Assembly: GCA_002346645.1 (NCBI GenBank)
Contig: DEAD01000013.1
Coordinates: 1 to 40,965 of the forward strand
DNA from: Dehalococcoidia bacterium UBA2991
GTDB taxonomy: Bacteria > Chloroflexota > Dehalococcoidia > Tepidiformales > Tepidiformaceae
Length of the DNA stretch: 40,965 bases
Direction of reading: 5' to 3'
Part shown: piece after piece, positions 23,131-31,615 of the stretch
Numbering within the stretch: the first letter of the stretch is position 1
How the letters are laid out: each line of letters opens with the position of its first letter
The notes under the pieces: model-generated
Seen by the model: the letters and a program-made list of their open reading frames with translations, nothing else
Database searches by the model: none
Told to the model about the DNA's origin: nothing
Translations under genes and position numbers: made by a program

Positions 23131-24252
23131 ATGAAGTTTGGTGTCTTCTTTGAAATTTCGGTCCCTCGCCCTTGGGGGCCAGAGACCGAATACAACGTTT
23201 ATCAAAATTGCCTCGAGCAAGCGCGACTCGCCGACGAACTTGGCTTCGACCAGGCATGGGCAGTTGAACACCACTTCCTAGAGGAATACTCACACTGTTC
23301 GGCACCCGAGATCTTCCTCACTGCAATCGCCATGCAAACAAAGCAGATCCGCGTCGGACACGGCATCGTAACCTGCGTTCCGGAGTTGAATAATCCGATT
23401 CGTTCAGCCGAACGTGCTGCTGTCCTTGACCTCGTCTCTGGTGGACGGCTGGAGTTTGGCACAGGGCGTTCCGCAACATGGACAGAACTGGGAGGTTTCG
23501 GAGCTAATCCTGACGAGACCAAAAAGACTTGGGACGAGTACGTGCGAGTTATCCCCAAGATGTGGACCCAGGAACGCTTTAGTCACCAAGGGCGTGCCTT
23601 CTCGATGCCAGAACGAACAATCTTGCCCAAGCCTTACCAGAAACCCCACCCGCCAATGTGGGTGGCGGTGACCAGCGTAGGCACCGAAATCGACGCTGCC
23701 GAAAGAGGACTTGGAAGCCTAGGGCTCTCCTTTGGGGGAGTGAGCGAAATGGCACAAAAAATCTCTGGCTACCGAAAGCGCATCCAATCTTGCGACCCCG
23801 TAGGGGAATTCGTAAACGAGCAGGTGAACACGGTCAGCTTCCTTTATTGCCACGAAGACGATGAGAAAGGCATCCGTACAGGCCAACAGATGGCCGGCAC
23901 ATTCAACTATCTTTCAGAGCAGACCCTAGCAACCCGCCAAGCCTATCCAACGCCCTCGTACCTTTCGCCAGGGCTGCTCTACCAGCTACGGCAGGAATCC
24001 ACCAGCACCCCAGAAGGCAAGGTCCCCCAAGGGCTCACCATCGGAGACCCACACCGGGTAGCCCAAGCGGTACGAAACTGGGAAGAGGCGGGCGTGGACC
24101 GTATTAACTTTTTGCTAAACGTCCACGAAACAGTGCCGCAAGAAGATGTATTGGCCTCCCTGCGCCTTTTTGCAAGGGAAGTCATGCCGCAATTCGCAGC
24201 GGCAGATGAGAAACCTGCTCCAGCAGGGGCCGCAGCGGAGAATCACGCGTAA
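23131..24252 (+). CDS. LLM-class flavin-dependent oxidoreductase
   Basis: A 373-residue luciferase-like monooxygenase TIM barrel. Seen are MKFGVFFEISVP, QARLADELGFDQAWAVEHHF, AMQTKQIRVGHGIVTCVP, ERAAVLDLVSGGRLEFGTGR and the C-terminal DRINFLLNVHETVPQEDVLA. Such enzymes oxidise substrates with reduced FMN or F420; the cofactor cannot be settled by eye. GGCGGAG precedes the ATG. The stop overlaps the start of the next gene by one base (TAATG), so both proteins probably work in one pathway. Expansion of this family is known from SAR202 genomes. Confidence 0.93.
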   Translation: MKFGVFFEISVPRPWGPETEYNVYQNCLEQARLADELGFDQAWAVEHHFLEEYSHCSAPEIFLTAIAMQTKQIRVGHGIVTCVPELNNPIRSAERAAVLDLVSGGRLEFGTGRSATWTELGGFGANPDETKKTWDEYVRVIPKMWTQERFSHQGRAFSMPERTILPKPYQKPHPPMWVAVTSVGTEIDAAERGLGSLGLSFGGVSEMAQKISGYRKRIQSCDPVGEFVNEQVNTVSFLYCHEDDEKGIRTGQQMAGTFNYLSEQTLATRQAYPTPSYLSPGLLYQLRQESTSTPEGKVPQGLTIGDPHRVAQAVRNWEEAGVDRINFLLNVHETVPQEDVLASLRLFAREVMPQFAAADEKPAPAGAAAENHA

Positions 24253-25007
24253 TGCCACTCACGGGAACACGCGACCTATCTTCCATTGCCCAAAGCACCC
24301 CACTACTCACAAGCCTCGACACGGAACCATGGGAGCTAAAAGGAGCAAAACACCTACAGCTTCATTTTGAACTGGGGGGAGATCGCCAGGCATTACTGCC
24401 GCCCGCCCTTCACCCTAGCATTCCCCCCACACTGCTTATAAACGTGACAGCCGTACCAGATAGCGAGGTCGGAGCATTCACTTTGGCTACAGTGCGAGTC
24501 GGTTGTCGAGCAGGAGCCCGTCCTCGTGGCCTACTGGTTAGGGGCTATTGCGACTCAACATCAGCAACCAAGCTTTTACGAGAGCGATGGGGCTTTCCAG
24601 TAGACCTCGCCGAAGTCTGTTTCGACGCTGGCTACGCTTCTGCTTCAGCCAATGTCACATCGAACAACGAAACCATTCTGGATGGAGACCTAATTGACCC
24701 ACAGCCCATTACCGGTGCAGACGTGCAGTACATGGCTTCTCTTAACCTTGCACGAACAAATTGGGAAGGTAACGAGGAAGCGATCCTGCTCCAGGTAGAC
24801 CCCGATTACACTTTTGAACATGCCCAGCGGGGCCGCCCCAGGCTTAATAGCTTTAAAGAAATCGAGTGGGGTCTGCCCGGTGCCAGCGCTACACATCCGA
24901 TTTCAGCATCTCTTACGACTGTCGACATTACCCTGCCCAGTCTGCGATACCTGATTCACCCAAATCGAGAGCCCCTAGCGGCCGTAGAACGCCTACCTGA
25001 ACAATAG
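24252..25007 (+). CDS. acetoacetate-decarboxylase-fold protein, catalytic lysines absent
   Basis: A 251-residue protein whose N-terminal half follows the acetoacetate decarboxylase pattern: LLPPALHPSIPPTLLIN, a central VGAFTLATVRVGCRAGARPR and RGYCDSTSATKLLRERWGFP. In true decarboxylases the following residues are Lys-Lys, one of which forms the Schiff base. Here they are Val117-Asp118 (WGFPVDLAEV), so decarboxylation by that mechanism is not expected. Superfamily members with other reactions (aldolase-dehydratase, lyase) are known. It is coupled to the flavin monooxygenase by a one-base overlap. The C-terminal half is less conserved. Confidence 0.75.
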   Translation: MPLTGTRDLSSIAQSTPLLTSLDTEPWELKGAKHLQLHFELGGDRQALLPPALHPSIPPTLLINVTAVPDSEVGAFTLATVRVGCRAGARPRGLLVRGYCDSTSATKLLRERWGFPVDLAEVCFDAGYASASANVTSNNETILDGDLIDPQPITGADVQYMASLNLARTNWEGNEEAILLQVDPDYTFEHAQRGRPRLNSFKEIEWGLPGASATHPISASLTTVDITLPSLRYLIHPNREPLAAVERLPEQ

Positions 25008-25057
25008 GCGCACTCTTCCACAACGCAAATTCCCAGTCAGGCCGATACAAAAATTGG

Positions 25058-25807
25058 TTAGCGACGAGAAAAGATCTTGGAACCGAGCCATCGAATTGGA
25101 TCGAAATAGCGATCTGCAACTCGTTCCTTTAGAGGAATAATGGCGTTGTCCGTAATGTGGATCTCTTCCGGACAGACCTCGGTGCAACACTTGGTAATAT
25201 TGCAATAACCTACGCCAGCATCCTTACGAGCTAGCTCAAGGCGGTCCTCAGTATCGAGAGGATGCATCTCAAGCTCAGCTAGTCTTACGAAGAACCTGGG
25301 CCCAGCAAACTCTGGCTTGTTCTCAGGATGGTCACGAATAACGTGGCAAACGTTCTGACAGAGAAAACACTCAATGCACTTACGAAACTCCTGCCCGCGT
25401 TCCACATCTTCCTGCATCATCCGGTAAGTACCATCCGCCTCCGGTTCACGAGGCTTAAAAGCAGGAATGGTTTTTGCAACCTCATAATTAAAGGAGACGT
25501 CTGTTACGAGATCACGAATAAGAGGCCAAGTTTTCATTGGAGCGACGGTAATCTGCTCACCGACCTCAAAGAGGTTCATGCGAGTCATGCACATTAGCCG
25601 GGGTTCGCCATTTATTTCAGCGCTACAGGAGCCACATTTACCAGCTTTGCAGTTCCAACGCACTGCAAGATCAGGGGCCTGCGTGGCCTGGATACGATGG
25701 ATAACATCAAGGACCACCTGGCCCTCCTCGACCTCAACCTCGTAGTCCTGCCAGTCTCCACTTTCAGTATCGCCACGGAACACACGCATCTTCGCTGTTT
25801 CGCTCAT
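25058..25807 (-). CDS. sdhB: succinate dehydrogenase iron-sulfur subunit
   Basis: A 249-residue SdhB/FrdB protein. The N-terminal plant-type 2Fe-2S domain has CKAGKCGSCSAEINGEPRLMC. The C-terminal ferredoxin domain has CIECFLCQNVC and CNITKCCTEVC, giving ligands for the 4Fe-4S and 3Fe-4S clusters. It passes electrons from the flavin of SdhA to the quinone site. It starts two bases after the sdhA stop. The order sdhC-sdhA-sdhB and the subunit lengths match the mycobacterial Sdh1 type. Confidence 0.96.
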   Translation of the reverse strand: MSETAKMRVFRGDTESGDWQDYEVEVEEGQVVLDVIHRIQATQAPDLAVRWNCKAGKCGSCSAEINGEPRLMCMTRMNLFEVGEQITVAPMKTWPLIRDLVTDVSFNYEVAKTIPAFKPREPEADGTYRMMQEDVERGQEFRKCIECFLCQNVCHVIRDHPENKPEFAGPRFFVRLAELEMHPLDTEDRLELARKDAGVGYCNITKCCTEVCPEEIHITDNAIIPLKERVADRYFDPIRWLGSKIFSRR

Positions 25808-25809
25808 AC

Positions 25810-27606
25810 TTACTCCTCAAACAGCTCTTTCAGTTCGGCAGGCATCTCCGGCAAAGGCGAGGTGGAAACCTCCATCGCGCCATCCACACCCTGACTGATC
25901 ACAACGTTCCTGGTACCCCAGTCGGTATCATTTGGGCCTGGGTAATCATCTCGAGTATGACCACCTCTGCTTTCCTCGCGAATATTGGCGGCACGGGCAG
26001 TAGCTTCCGAGACAGTTAACAGGGCCTGCAAATCCATTGCTAGGTGCCACCCAGGGTTGTACTGCTGGTGACCGTAGACACTTACGTTCGTCGCACGCTG
26101 CTTTAGGGCATCAATCTGTTCACGGGCCTGCAGAAGCTCATGCTCAGTGCGGATGATGCCGACAAGGCTGTTCATCGTTTCCTGAAGATCTCTCTGAATA
26201 TCGTAGGGGCCTTCGCCATCTTCACGCCCAAAGGGAGCACGCATCTCCGCGAAAATCTCCTCAACCTGCGCATCATCAGCCTCAGGACCAGTCACCTGAG
26301 CAGCAGCATCTTGGGCTGCACCCAATCCAGCGCGACGACCGAATACCACTAGATCTGAAAGTGAATTGCCACCAAGTCGATTAGCTCCATGCATTCCTCC
26401 AGCACACTCACCAGCAGCAAAGAGGCCCGGGACGGTTGTCGCGGCGGTATCAGCCTCGACGCGAATCCCACCCATGATGTAATGCATAGTGGGGCCAACT
26501 TCCATTGGCTGAGCAGTGATATCAACGTCAGCAAGCTGCTTGAATTGATGGTACATACTAGGAAGACGCCGCCGAATATAGTCAGTTGAACGCCTCGAAG
26601 CTATATCTAGAAACACACCGCCATGGGGGCTACCTCGGCCCGCCTTTACCTCCGCATTGATAGCACGAGCCACCTCATCACGAGGGAGCAGGTCTGGGGT
26701 TCGACGGTTGTTTTCTTTGTCTTCATACCAACCATCGGCTTCTTCTATGGTGTCAGCGGTTTCAGCTCGGAAGAAATCCGGAATGTAGTCAAACATGAAG
26801 CGCTTATCATCACTATTGCGCAATGTGCCACCATCACCGCGAACTCCTTCGGTAACAAGGATGCCACGTACACTTGGGGGCCAGACCATCCCAGTGGGAT
26901 GGAACTGAACACACTCCATATCGATGAGCTCCGCTCCAGCCCAGTAGGCGAGGGCGTGACCATCGCCAGTGTATTCCCAGGAGTTAGAAGTAACGGCAAA
27001 GGCCTTTCCGATACCACCGGTGGCTAACACCACAGACTTAGCATTGAAGACGAGTAGGTTGCCACTCTCACGCCAGTAGGCAACGGCCCCAGAAACACGA
27101 TTCCCATCCTTTAGCAATCGAGAGACTGTGCATTCCATGAAAACGTCTATTCCGTTATGGACAGCATGCTGCTGGAGCGTGCGGATCAGTTCGAGACCAG
27201 TACGATCACCAACGTGAGCCAGACGGGCGTATCGGTGGCCCCCAAAGTCCCGTTGAAGGATTCGTCCATCACCAGTACGGTCAAAGAGGGCGCCCCACTC
27301 CTCTAGCTCCCGAACACGATCAGGCGCTTCCTGTGCATGAAGTTGTGCCATGCGCCAATTGTTAAGCATCTTGCCCCCACGCATGGTGTCCCGGAAGTGC
27401 ACTTCCCAGTTGTCCTGAGGCCAGACATTACCAAGAGCAGCCGCAATGCCACCCTCAGCCATAACGGTGTGGGCCTTACCCAATAGCGACTTGCAAATAA
27501 GGGCAGTACGGGCACCCTGCGCGGAAGCTTCAATAGCTGCACGTAATCCAGCGCCTCCAGCACCAATAACGATCACGTCATAGTCGTGGCGTTCGTAGTC
27601 AACCAT
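25810..27606 (-). CDS. sdhA: succinate dehydrogenase flavoprotein subunit
   Basis: A 598-residue FAD-binding subunit that oxidises succinate. The dinucleotide fold is DVIVIGAGGAGLRAAIEAS. The His that carries covalent FAD lies in SLLGKAHTVMAEGGIAAAL. Other family blocks are MECVQFHPTGMVWPP, GGVFLDIASRR, HYIMGGIRVEADT and FAAGECAGGMHGANRLGGNS. A C-terminal helical domain completes it. It lies three bases after sdhC and two before sdhB. The long form and C-A-B order resemble actinobacterial type complexes. Confidence 0.97.
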   Translation of the reverse strand: MVDYERHDYDVIVIGAGGAGLRAAIEASAQGARTALICKSLLGKAHTVMAEGGIAAALGNVWPQDNWEVHFRDTMRGGKMLNNWRMAQLHAQEAPDRVRELEEWGALFDRTGDGRILQRDFGGHRYARLAHVGDRTGLELIRTLQQHAVHNGIDVFMECTVSRLLKDGNRVSGAVAYWRESGNLLVFNAKSVVLATGGIGKAFAVTSNSWEYTGDGHALAYWAGAELIDMECVQFHPTGMVWPPSVRGILVTEGVRGDGGTLRNSDDKRFMFDYIPDFFRAETADTIEEADGWYEDKENNRRTPDLLPRDEVARAINAEVKAGRGSPHGGVFLDIASRRSTDYIRRRLPSMYHQFKQLADVDITAQPMEVGPTMHYIMGGIRVEADTAATTVPGLFAAGECAGGMHGANRLGGNSLSDLVVFGRRAGLGAAQDAAAQVTGPEADDAQVEEIFAEMRAPFGREDGEGPYDIQRDLQETMNSLVGIIRTEHELLQAREQIDALKQRATNVSVYGHQQYNPGWHLAMDLQALLTVSEATARAANIREESRGGHTRDDYPGPNDTDWGTRNVVISQGVDGAMEVSTSPLPEMPAELKELFEE

Positions 27607-27609
27607 TAG

Positions 27610-28410
27610 CTAGAAGTGACTCCACGTGTTGGGGTCGGTGATGTGCTCATTCGCAACCAAGCGGATGTAGACATCAACCAAGACGATGCCTAACAAGCTC
27701 GACCAAGCCCAGAAACGGTGGCTTTCATTCCAGATACTGACGTAATCCCAAACTCGTTTGCGGGCGCGAGTGAAGGCAGTACAGCTAAAGCAGTTCAGTC
27801 CGCCTCCTATGAAATGCCGCAACGAGTGGCAGGAGAACGTGTACATCATCAAAAGAAACGCATTAAGAATGAGCAGTGCAGAGCCGACCCCGAAGCCCCA
27901 GCCTTCACCTGGTACATGGAAGCTACGAATAGCACCAATCCAAAGAAGCGGCACGAAGACCAACGCGACGTACATGATGTATCGATGAACGTTTTGCATG
28001 ATCAGAGGAAAGGCTGACTCGCCCTTATAGCTCTTTCCCAAATCCCCTACAGCACAGGCTGGCGGACTAAGGAAGTAAGAGCGGTAATAGGCTCTGCGAT
28101 AGTAGTAGCAGGTGGCACGGAATGGCACTGGCCCCACCAAGACTATAAAAGCGGGAGAGAGGTACCACGCCCCCTCCCAGTCTGCATTAATAGCGGAGAG
28201 CCAGGTGGGCTCATACACCGGCGTTAGAAAATGGGTGCCCTCAACCTTGTAATGCCCAATGGGGCCAAAGTCCATAAAAATCGAGATGGTGAGCCAACCA
28301 AAGAAAAGGGAGAGGCTACCGAAAACAAGAGCCGGCTCAACCCACCAACGATCCTGCCGAAGGGTAGCCAGGAATCCACTTTGAAGGGGCGAGGCAACAG
28401 CCTGAGCCAT
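27610..28410 (-). CDS. sdhC: succinate dehydrogenase membrane-anchor subunit
   Basis: A 266-residue membrane protein with about five hydrophobic helices (near residues 24-45, 83-97, 145-163, 173-193 and 230-250). Conserved features are FRATCYYYRRAYYRSYFLSP (Cys101), PPACAV (Cys119), QNVHRY (His142) and SCHSLRHFIGGGLNCFSC (Cys194, His195, His199, Cys207, Cys210). This resembles the single anchor subunit of mycobacterial Sdh1, reported to hold a membrane-embedded Rieske-type cluster. It would anchor SdhAB and reduce quinone. The start at 28410 has CGGGAG five bases upstream; the frame is open 24 codons further. The 104-bp gap to miaB shows no clear promoter. Confidence 0.9.
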   Translation of the reverse strand: MAQAVASPLQSGFLATLRQDRWWVEPALVFGSLSLFFGWLTISIFMDFGPIGHYKVEGTHFLTPVYEPTWLSAINADWEGAWYLSPAFIVLVGPVPFRATCYYYRRAYYRSYFLSPPACAVGDLGKSYKGESAFPLIMQNVHRYIMYVALVFVPLLWIGAIRSFHVPGEGWGFGVGSALLILNAFLLMMYTFSCHSLRHFIGGGLNCFSCTAFTRARKRVWDYVSIWNESHRFWAWSSLLGIVLVDVYIRLVANEHITDPNTWSHF

Positions 28411-28514
28411 GAATACTCCCGGAAAGCTCGAACCCTCGAAAAGGGCTTCCGAAATCCTACCGCTGCCCCTAATAGGGAGCAATACTTTCTCAAAGTTGGA
28501 CCAGGCTGACTGAG

Positions 28515-29813
28515 CTAGGTCACAACCGCGAGTGAGTCGACTGGGGCACCCCGAAGGGCGAAGGGGCCGGCGTGGTTAATGCTGACATCAATAAGACTCC
28601 CGACACGAGCGGCTGTATCTACATTCACAAGCTTGCCCGTACGGGTTCGTCCATAAGGCTGGCCCCTCTTGTTGATGCCCTCCACCAGGATGATCTCAAC
28701 CGTACCCAGGTAGGCCTCGTTGAGCTCCAGGGAAATTCGCTCCTCGACTGCCTGTACTCGATGGAGACGCTCAGACTTAACATCCGTAGGAACATCGTCT
28801 GGAAACTTTCGGTCGGCAATCGTTCCTGGACGGGCCGAGTAAGCGGCCGTGTGTACCTTGTCAAAGCGCAGATCTTCTAGAAGTTGAAGGGTCTCGCCAA
28901 ATTGATCATCGGTTTCCCCGGGGTATCCCACAATCACATCCGTAGTGATACCTGCGTTGGGCATGAGAGTCCGCACCTCACGTACCTTCTCGATGTACTC
29001 AGTTTTGGAATAGCCGCGTCTCATAGATTGCAGCACAGCATCACTGCCAGCCTGTACTGGCAAAGAGAAGCACTCCATTACCTTGGGGAGCTCCGCCACC
29101 GCCTCGAGGATGCGGGAAGTCATGTCCTTGGGGTAAGACGTAAGGAAACGGATTCGCGAAAGGTGCTCAATACTGGAGAGTTCCCTCATCAAGTCGCCTA
29201 GATCTGGGGTGCCTTGAAGATCGTGGCCATAGGCTTCAACCGTCTGACCTAGCAAAGTCACCTCACGCACGTCATTTGCGGTGAGGTAAGACACCTCTCG
29301 CACAATCTCGTCGACAGGACGACTACGTTCCCGACCTCGCCGGTAGGGAACTATGCAGTAGGTGCAGAACTTATCGCAGCCATGCACAACAGGCACAAAG
29401 GCGGTAGGGCCCTCTGGAACAGCAAACGTAGCTGGCCAAAATTCCCCACCAAAATCCTCCATCGGCTCTTCGACAAGTTCCATAATCGACTTGAACTGCT
29501 GCGGTGGAGCGAAAACGTCCACGAAGGGGAATCGGCGTTCTAAATCTCGAGTTCTCATGCCGACCATGCATCCCATTACGGCAACTTTTAAGCTAGGGCG
29601 GGCCTCCTTAAGGAGTCGTATTCTCCCTAGCTGCGAGTATGCGCGGTCCTCTGCGTGTTGCCGAACGCTACAGGTATTGATGACGACGATGTCGGCGCCT
29701 TCGGCTGCCGATACCGACTCCATACCGAGGCGCTCAAAACCGGCTGCCAGCTTCTCACTATCAGCAATGTTCATCTGGCAGCCGACTGTCCAGAGAAAGT
29801 ACCGTTCTTTCAT
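28515..29813 (-). CDS. miaB: tRNA-2-methylthio-N6-dimethylallyladenosine synthase
   Basis: A 432-residue methylthiotransferase that adds the 2-methylthio group to i6A37 of tRNAs. The N-terminal UPF0004 domain has three cluster cysteines (TVGCQMN, NTCSVR, VMGCMVG). The radical-SAM core has HGCDKFCTYCIVPYRRGRERSR. A C-terminal TRAM domain begins near residue 370. The combination RGRERSR fits MiaB rather than RimO or MtaB. It lies just downstream of a tRNA-Ser gene on the same strand, and sdhC follows. Confidence 0.95.
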   Translation of the reverse strand: MKERYFLWTVGCQMNIADSEKLAAGFERLGMESVSAAEGADIVVINTCSVRQHAEDRAYSQLGRIRLLKEARPSLKVAVMGCMVGMRTRDLERRFPFVDVFAPPQQFKSIMELVEEPMEDFGGEFWPATFAVPEGPTAFVPVVHGCDKFCTYCIVPYRRGRERSRPVDEIVREVSYLTANDVREVTLLGQTVEAYGHDLQGTPDLGDLMRELSSIEHLSRIRFLTSYPKDMTSRILEAVAELPKVMECFSLPVQAGSDAVLQSMRRGYSKTEYIEKVREVRTLMPNAGITTDVIVGYPGETDDQFGETLQLLEDLRFDKVHTAAYSARPGTIADRKFPDDVPTDVKSERLHRVQAVEERISLELNEAYLGTVEIILVEGINKRGQPYGRTRTGKLVNVDTAARVGSLIDVSINHAGPFALRGAPVDSLAVVT

Positions 29814-29832
29814 CCGTTCTCAATTCCTAAAA

Positions 29833-29924
29833 TGGCGGAGGGAGAGGGATTCGAACCCTCGACCGACGTTACCGCCGGTAAGCGCTTAGCAGGCGCCCGC
29901 ACTAGGCCACTATGCGACCCCTCC
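29833..29924 (-). tRNA. tRNA-Ser (anticodon GCT)
   Basis: On the minus strand the acceptor GGAGGGG (29924-29918) pairs with TCCCTCC, with discriminator G and an encoded CCA (29835-29833). The anticodon loop is CTGCTAA, giving GCT for AGC/AGU serine codons. A long variable arm (ACCGGCGGTAACGTCGGT) and the T-loop TTCGAAT are present, as expected for a class II tRNA. It lies 19 bases upstream of the miaB start. Confidence 0.97.
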
Positions 29925-30000
29925 GCAACCATTGTATGGAAAGCGATTGCTTGAGCCACATCTTCTCTGTTTTCTTTTCCCCGCGATGCTGCCGAGGTCA

Positions 30001-30006
30001 TACACT
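30001..30006 (+). promoter_or_regulatory. candidate -10 hexamer for leaderless Nudix transcript
   Basis: TACACT is followed by exactly six bases and the ATG at 30013. That spacing would put the transcription start at the start codon. The same hexamer and spacing occur at lepA. The -35 region is weak. Confidence 0.4.
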
Positions 30007-30012
30007 GGGCAG

Positions 30013-30618
30013 ATGGCACCAGCAGTCGTGGTCGTAATCTTCACTGTTATGGAGGAACACCTTTCCGTGCTGCTAATCGAGCGTGCAGCCGAGCCATACC
30101 AGGGAGAATGGGCCCTACCAGGGGGTCTATTACAGGCCAACGAAACACTCGATGGCGCAGCAAGCCGCAAGCTCCAAGATGAGACAGGACTAACTGATGT
30201 CTTCCTCGAACAGCTCTACAGTTTCGACGCTACTAAGCAGGGAGACGCAGGTATCGTCGTGGCCTACTTTGCCTTGCTACCAGCAGCACAGGCACGTCTT
30301 CGGCAAGACCTGGAATGGCGTCCTGCTTGGCATGCACTGCGTGACTTAGACTCCCTTGCGTTCGAGAACGAAAGGATTCTGGAATACGCTCGCGAGCGTT
30401 TACGCAACAAGCTTGCCTATACCAATGTTGCGTACAGCTTCCTGCCACGGCGTTTCACCCTGCGTGAGCTGCAAGGGGTATATGAAGCTATCCTTCAGGA
30501 ACCCGTGGACAAACGTAACTTCCGACGACGAATGGTTGGGCTTGGAATCGTGCGCGCCACAAATGAAACTCGAAAGGAAGGAGCCCACCGCCCTGCTCGT
30601 CTCTACGAATTCTCATAA
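30013..30618 (+). CDS. NrtR-like Nudix-domain transcriptional regulator
   Basis: A 201-residue protein. The N-terminal Nudix domain covers residues about 1-130, with a degenerate Nudix box (GGLLQANETLDGAASRKLQ, then DETGL). The catalytic REUxEE core reads RKLQDE, so hydrolysis is probably lost or weak. The C-terminal 70 residues (SFLPRRFTLRELQGVYEAIL, then KRNFRRRMVGLG) form a winged helix like that of NrtR. NrtR proteins are repressors that sense ADP-ribose or related compounds, often controlling NAD genes, but no such gene is next to it. The ATG at 30013 is preferred over an upstream one that would overlap the tRNA region. Confidence 0.85.
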   Translation: MAPAVVVVIFTVMEEHLSVLLIERAAEPYQGEWALPGGLLQANETLDGAASRKLQDETGLTDVFLEQLYSFDATKQGDAGIVVAYFALLPAAQARLRQDLEWRPAWHALRDLDSLAFENERILEYARERLRNKLAYTNVAYSFLPRRFTLRELQGVYEAILQEPVDKRNFRRRMVGLGIVRATNETRKEGAHRPARLYEFS

Positions 30619-30731
30619 GACTTCCACCAGATTGCTAATCGCCATCCAGGAAAGCTAGCTGCATTGAAGCCAACCCCTGACACGAAGGTTACCCATGCCT
30701 ACTGTATCCTTACGGCAGAGCTTTCCGAGCC

Positions 30732-30986
30732 GTGAACCCCTACATTGCACAGTTCACTCTTACCTTTCTGACAATCCTCACATGGGCGATCGTGGCACGA
30801 GCTCTAATCAGTTGGCTGCCCATCGACCAGTCGAGCACTGTCTACCAGGTGCTTCTGCGGATCACGGAACCCGTTATAGATCCAATCCGACGAGTTCTTC
30901 CAAGCACAGGAATGATGGACTTGAGCCCACTAGCCGCAATTCTTCTGCTAGTAGTACTCCAGCAATTGATCGGCCGGATGGCATAG
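30732..30986 (+). CDS. YggT-family membrane protein
   Basis: An 84-residue protein with two hydrophobic helices (FTLTFLTILTWAIVARALIS and LSPLAAILLLVVLQQLIG) separated by a loop containing ITEPVIDPIRRVLPSTGMMD. The P(I/L)-x-P-(I/L)RR(V/I)(L/I)P motif is the YggT signature. The role is not settled; family members are linked to cell division, osmotic shock or SecYEG-independent membrane functions. GTG start; the ribosome binding site is weak. It lies 113 bp after the Nudix gene and is convergent with rplT. Confidence 0.9.
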   Translation: MNPYIAQFTLTFLTILTWAIVARALISWLPIDQSSTVYQVLLRITEPVIDPIRRVLPSTGMMDLSPLAAILLLVVLQQLIGRMA

Positions 30987-31014
30987 CTCCCGGAAACTTT
31001 TGTATGCCTATGGC

Positions 31015-31371
31015 CTATGCAGCGGCTTCTTTGGCCCTCTCGGCAAGCTTAGCGAATGCATCAGGACGGGTAACTGCAAGATGTGCAAGCATCTTTCGAT
31101 CCAGATCGACACCCGCTTGCCGCAACCCACTCATGAGACGTGAATAACTAGTCCCCTCGCGGCGGGCTGCAGCATTAATTCGAACTATCCACAGCCGACG
31201 AAAATCGCCTTTTCGAGTGCGGCGGTCTTCATAGCTATAGCGGAGAGCGTGCATAACGCTTTCATTGGCACGCCGAAACACTCGGTGGCGCTGGCCGTGA
31301 TGACCCTTCGCCAACGCAAGAATTTTCTTGTGGCGACGATGGGAAGTGACACCACGCTTCACTCGACTCAT
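31015..31371 (-). CDS. rplT: 50S ribosomal protein L20
   Basis: A 118-residue, very basic protein with the L20 signature MSRVKRGVTSHRRHKKILAL, KGHHGQRHRVFRRANESVMH, and DRRTRKGDFRRLWIVRINAA. It is an early assembly protein of the large subunit. AAGGAG lies nine bases before the ATG at 31371. Last gene of infC-rpmI-rplT. In Bacillus and E. coli L20 represses its own operon; no structured leader of that kind was seen here. Confidence 0.98.
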   Translation of the reverse strand: MSRVKRGVTSHRRHKKILALAKGHHGQRHRVFRRANESVMHALRYSYEDRRTRKGDFRRLWIVRINAAARREGTSYSRLMSGLRQAGVDLDRKMLAHLAVTRPDAFAKLAERAKEAAA

Positions 31372-31417
31372 TAGATAGGCTCCTTCATGAACCTGACTAG
31401 CTAGCCAGGCGAAAGGG

Positions 31418-31612
31418 TTACTTTCCAAGCATCTCCCGAATAGTTCGGGACTGTGAGGCAGAAACAGGAACGGTGCGGCCCATTTTCACACGGACTGGCT
31501 TACGCTTCTTCCGCCGGAAATTGTTACGGCTTCCGTACATCCGCATGATCTTGCCCCCACCAGTTACACGAAAGCGGGAAGCAGCACCCTTGTGGGTCTT
31601 TATCTTTGGCAC
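31418..31612 (-). CDS. rpmI: 50S ribosomal protein L35
   Basis: A 64-residue basic protein with the standard L35 start MPKIKTHKGAASRFRVTGGG and the segment RNNFRRKKRKPVRV. It lies three bases downstream of infC and 46 bp upstream of rplT in the universal order. Confidence 0.98.
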   Translation of the reverse strand: MPKIKTHKGAASRFRVTGGGKIMRMYGSRNNFRRKKRKPVRVKMGRTVPVSASQSRTIREMLGK

Positions 31613-31615
31613 TAG

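Noticed and set aside
29932..30012. Earlier ATG of the Nudix gene
   Set aside because: The extra residues are not domain-like, and a -10-like hexamer with a fixed spacing supports the ATG at 30013.
30695..31147. 150-residue open frame on the plus strand
   Set aside because: It lies in another frame of the YggT gene and antisense to rplT, with low-complexity Ser/Arg content and no domain.
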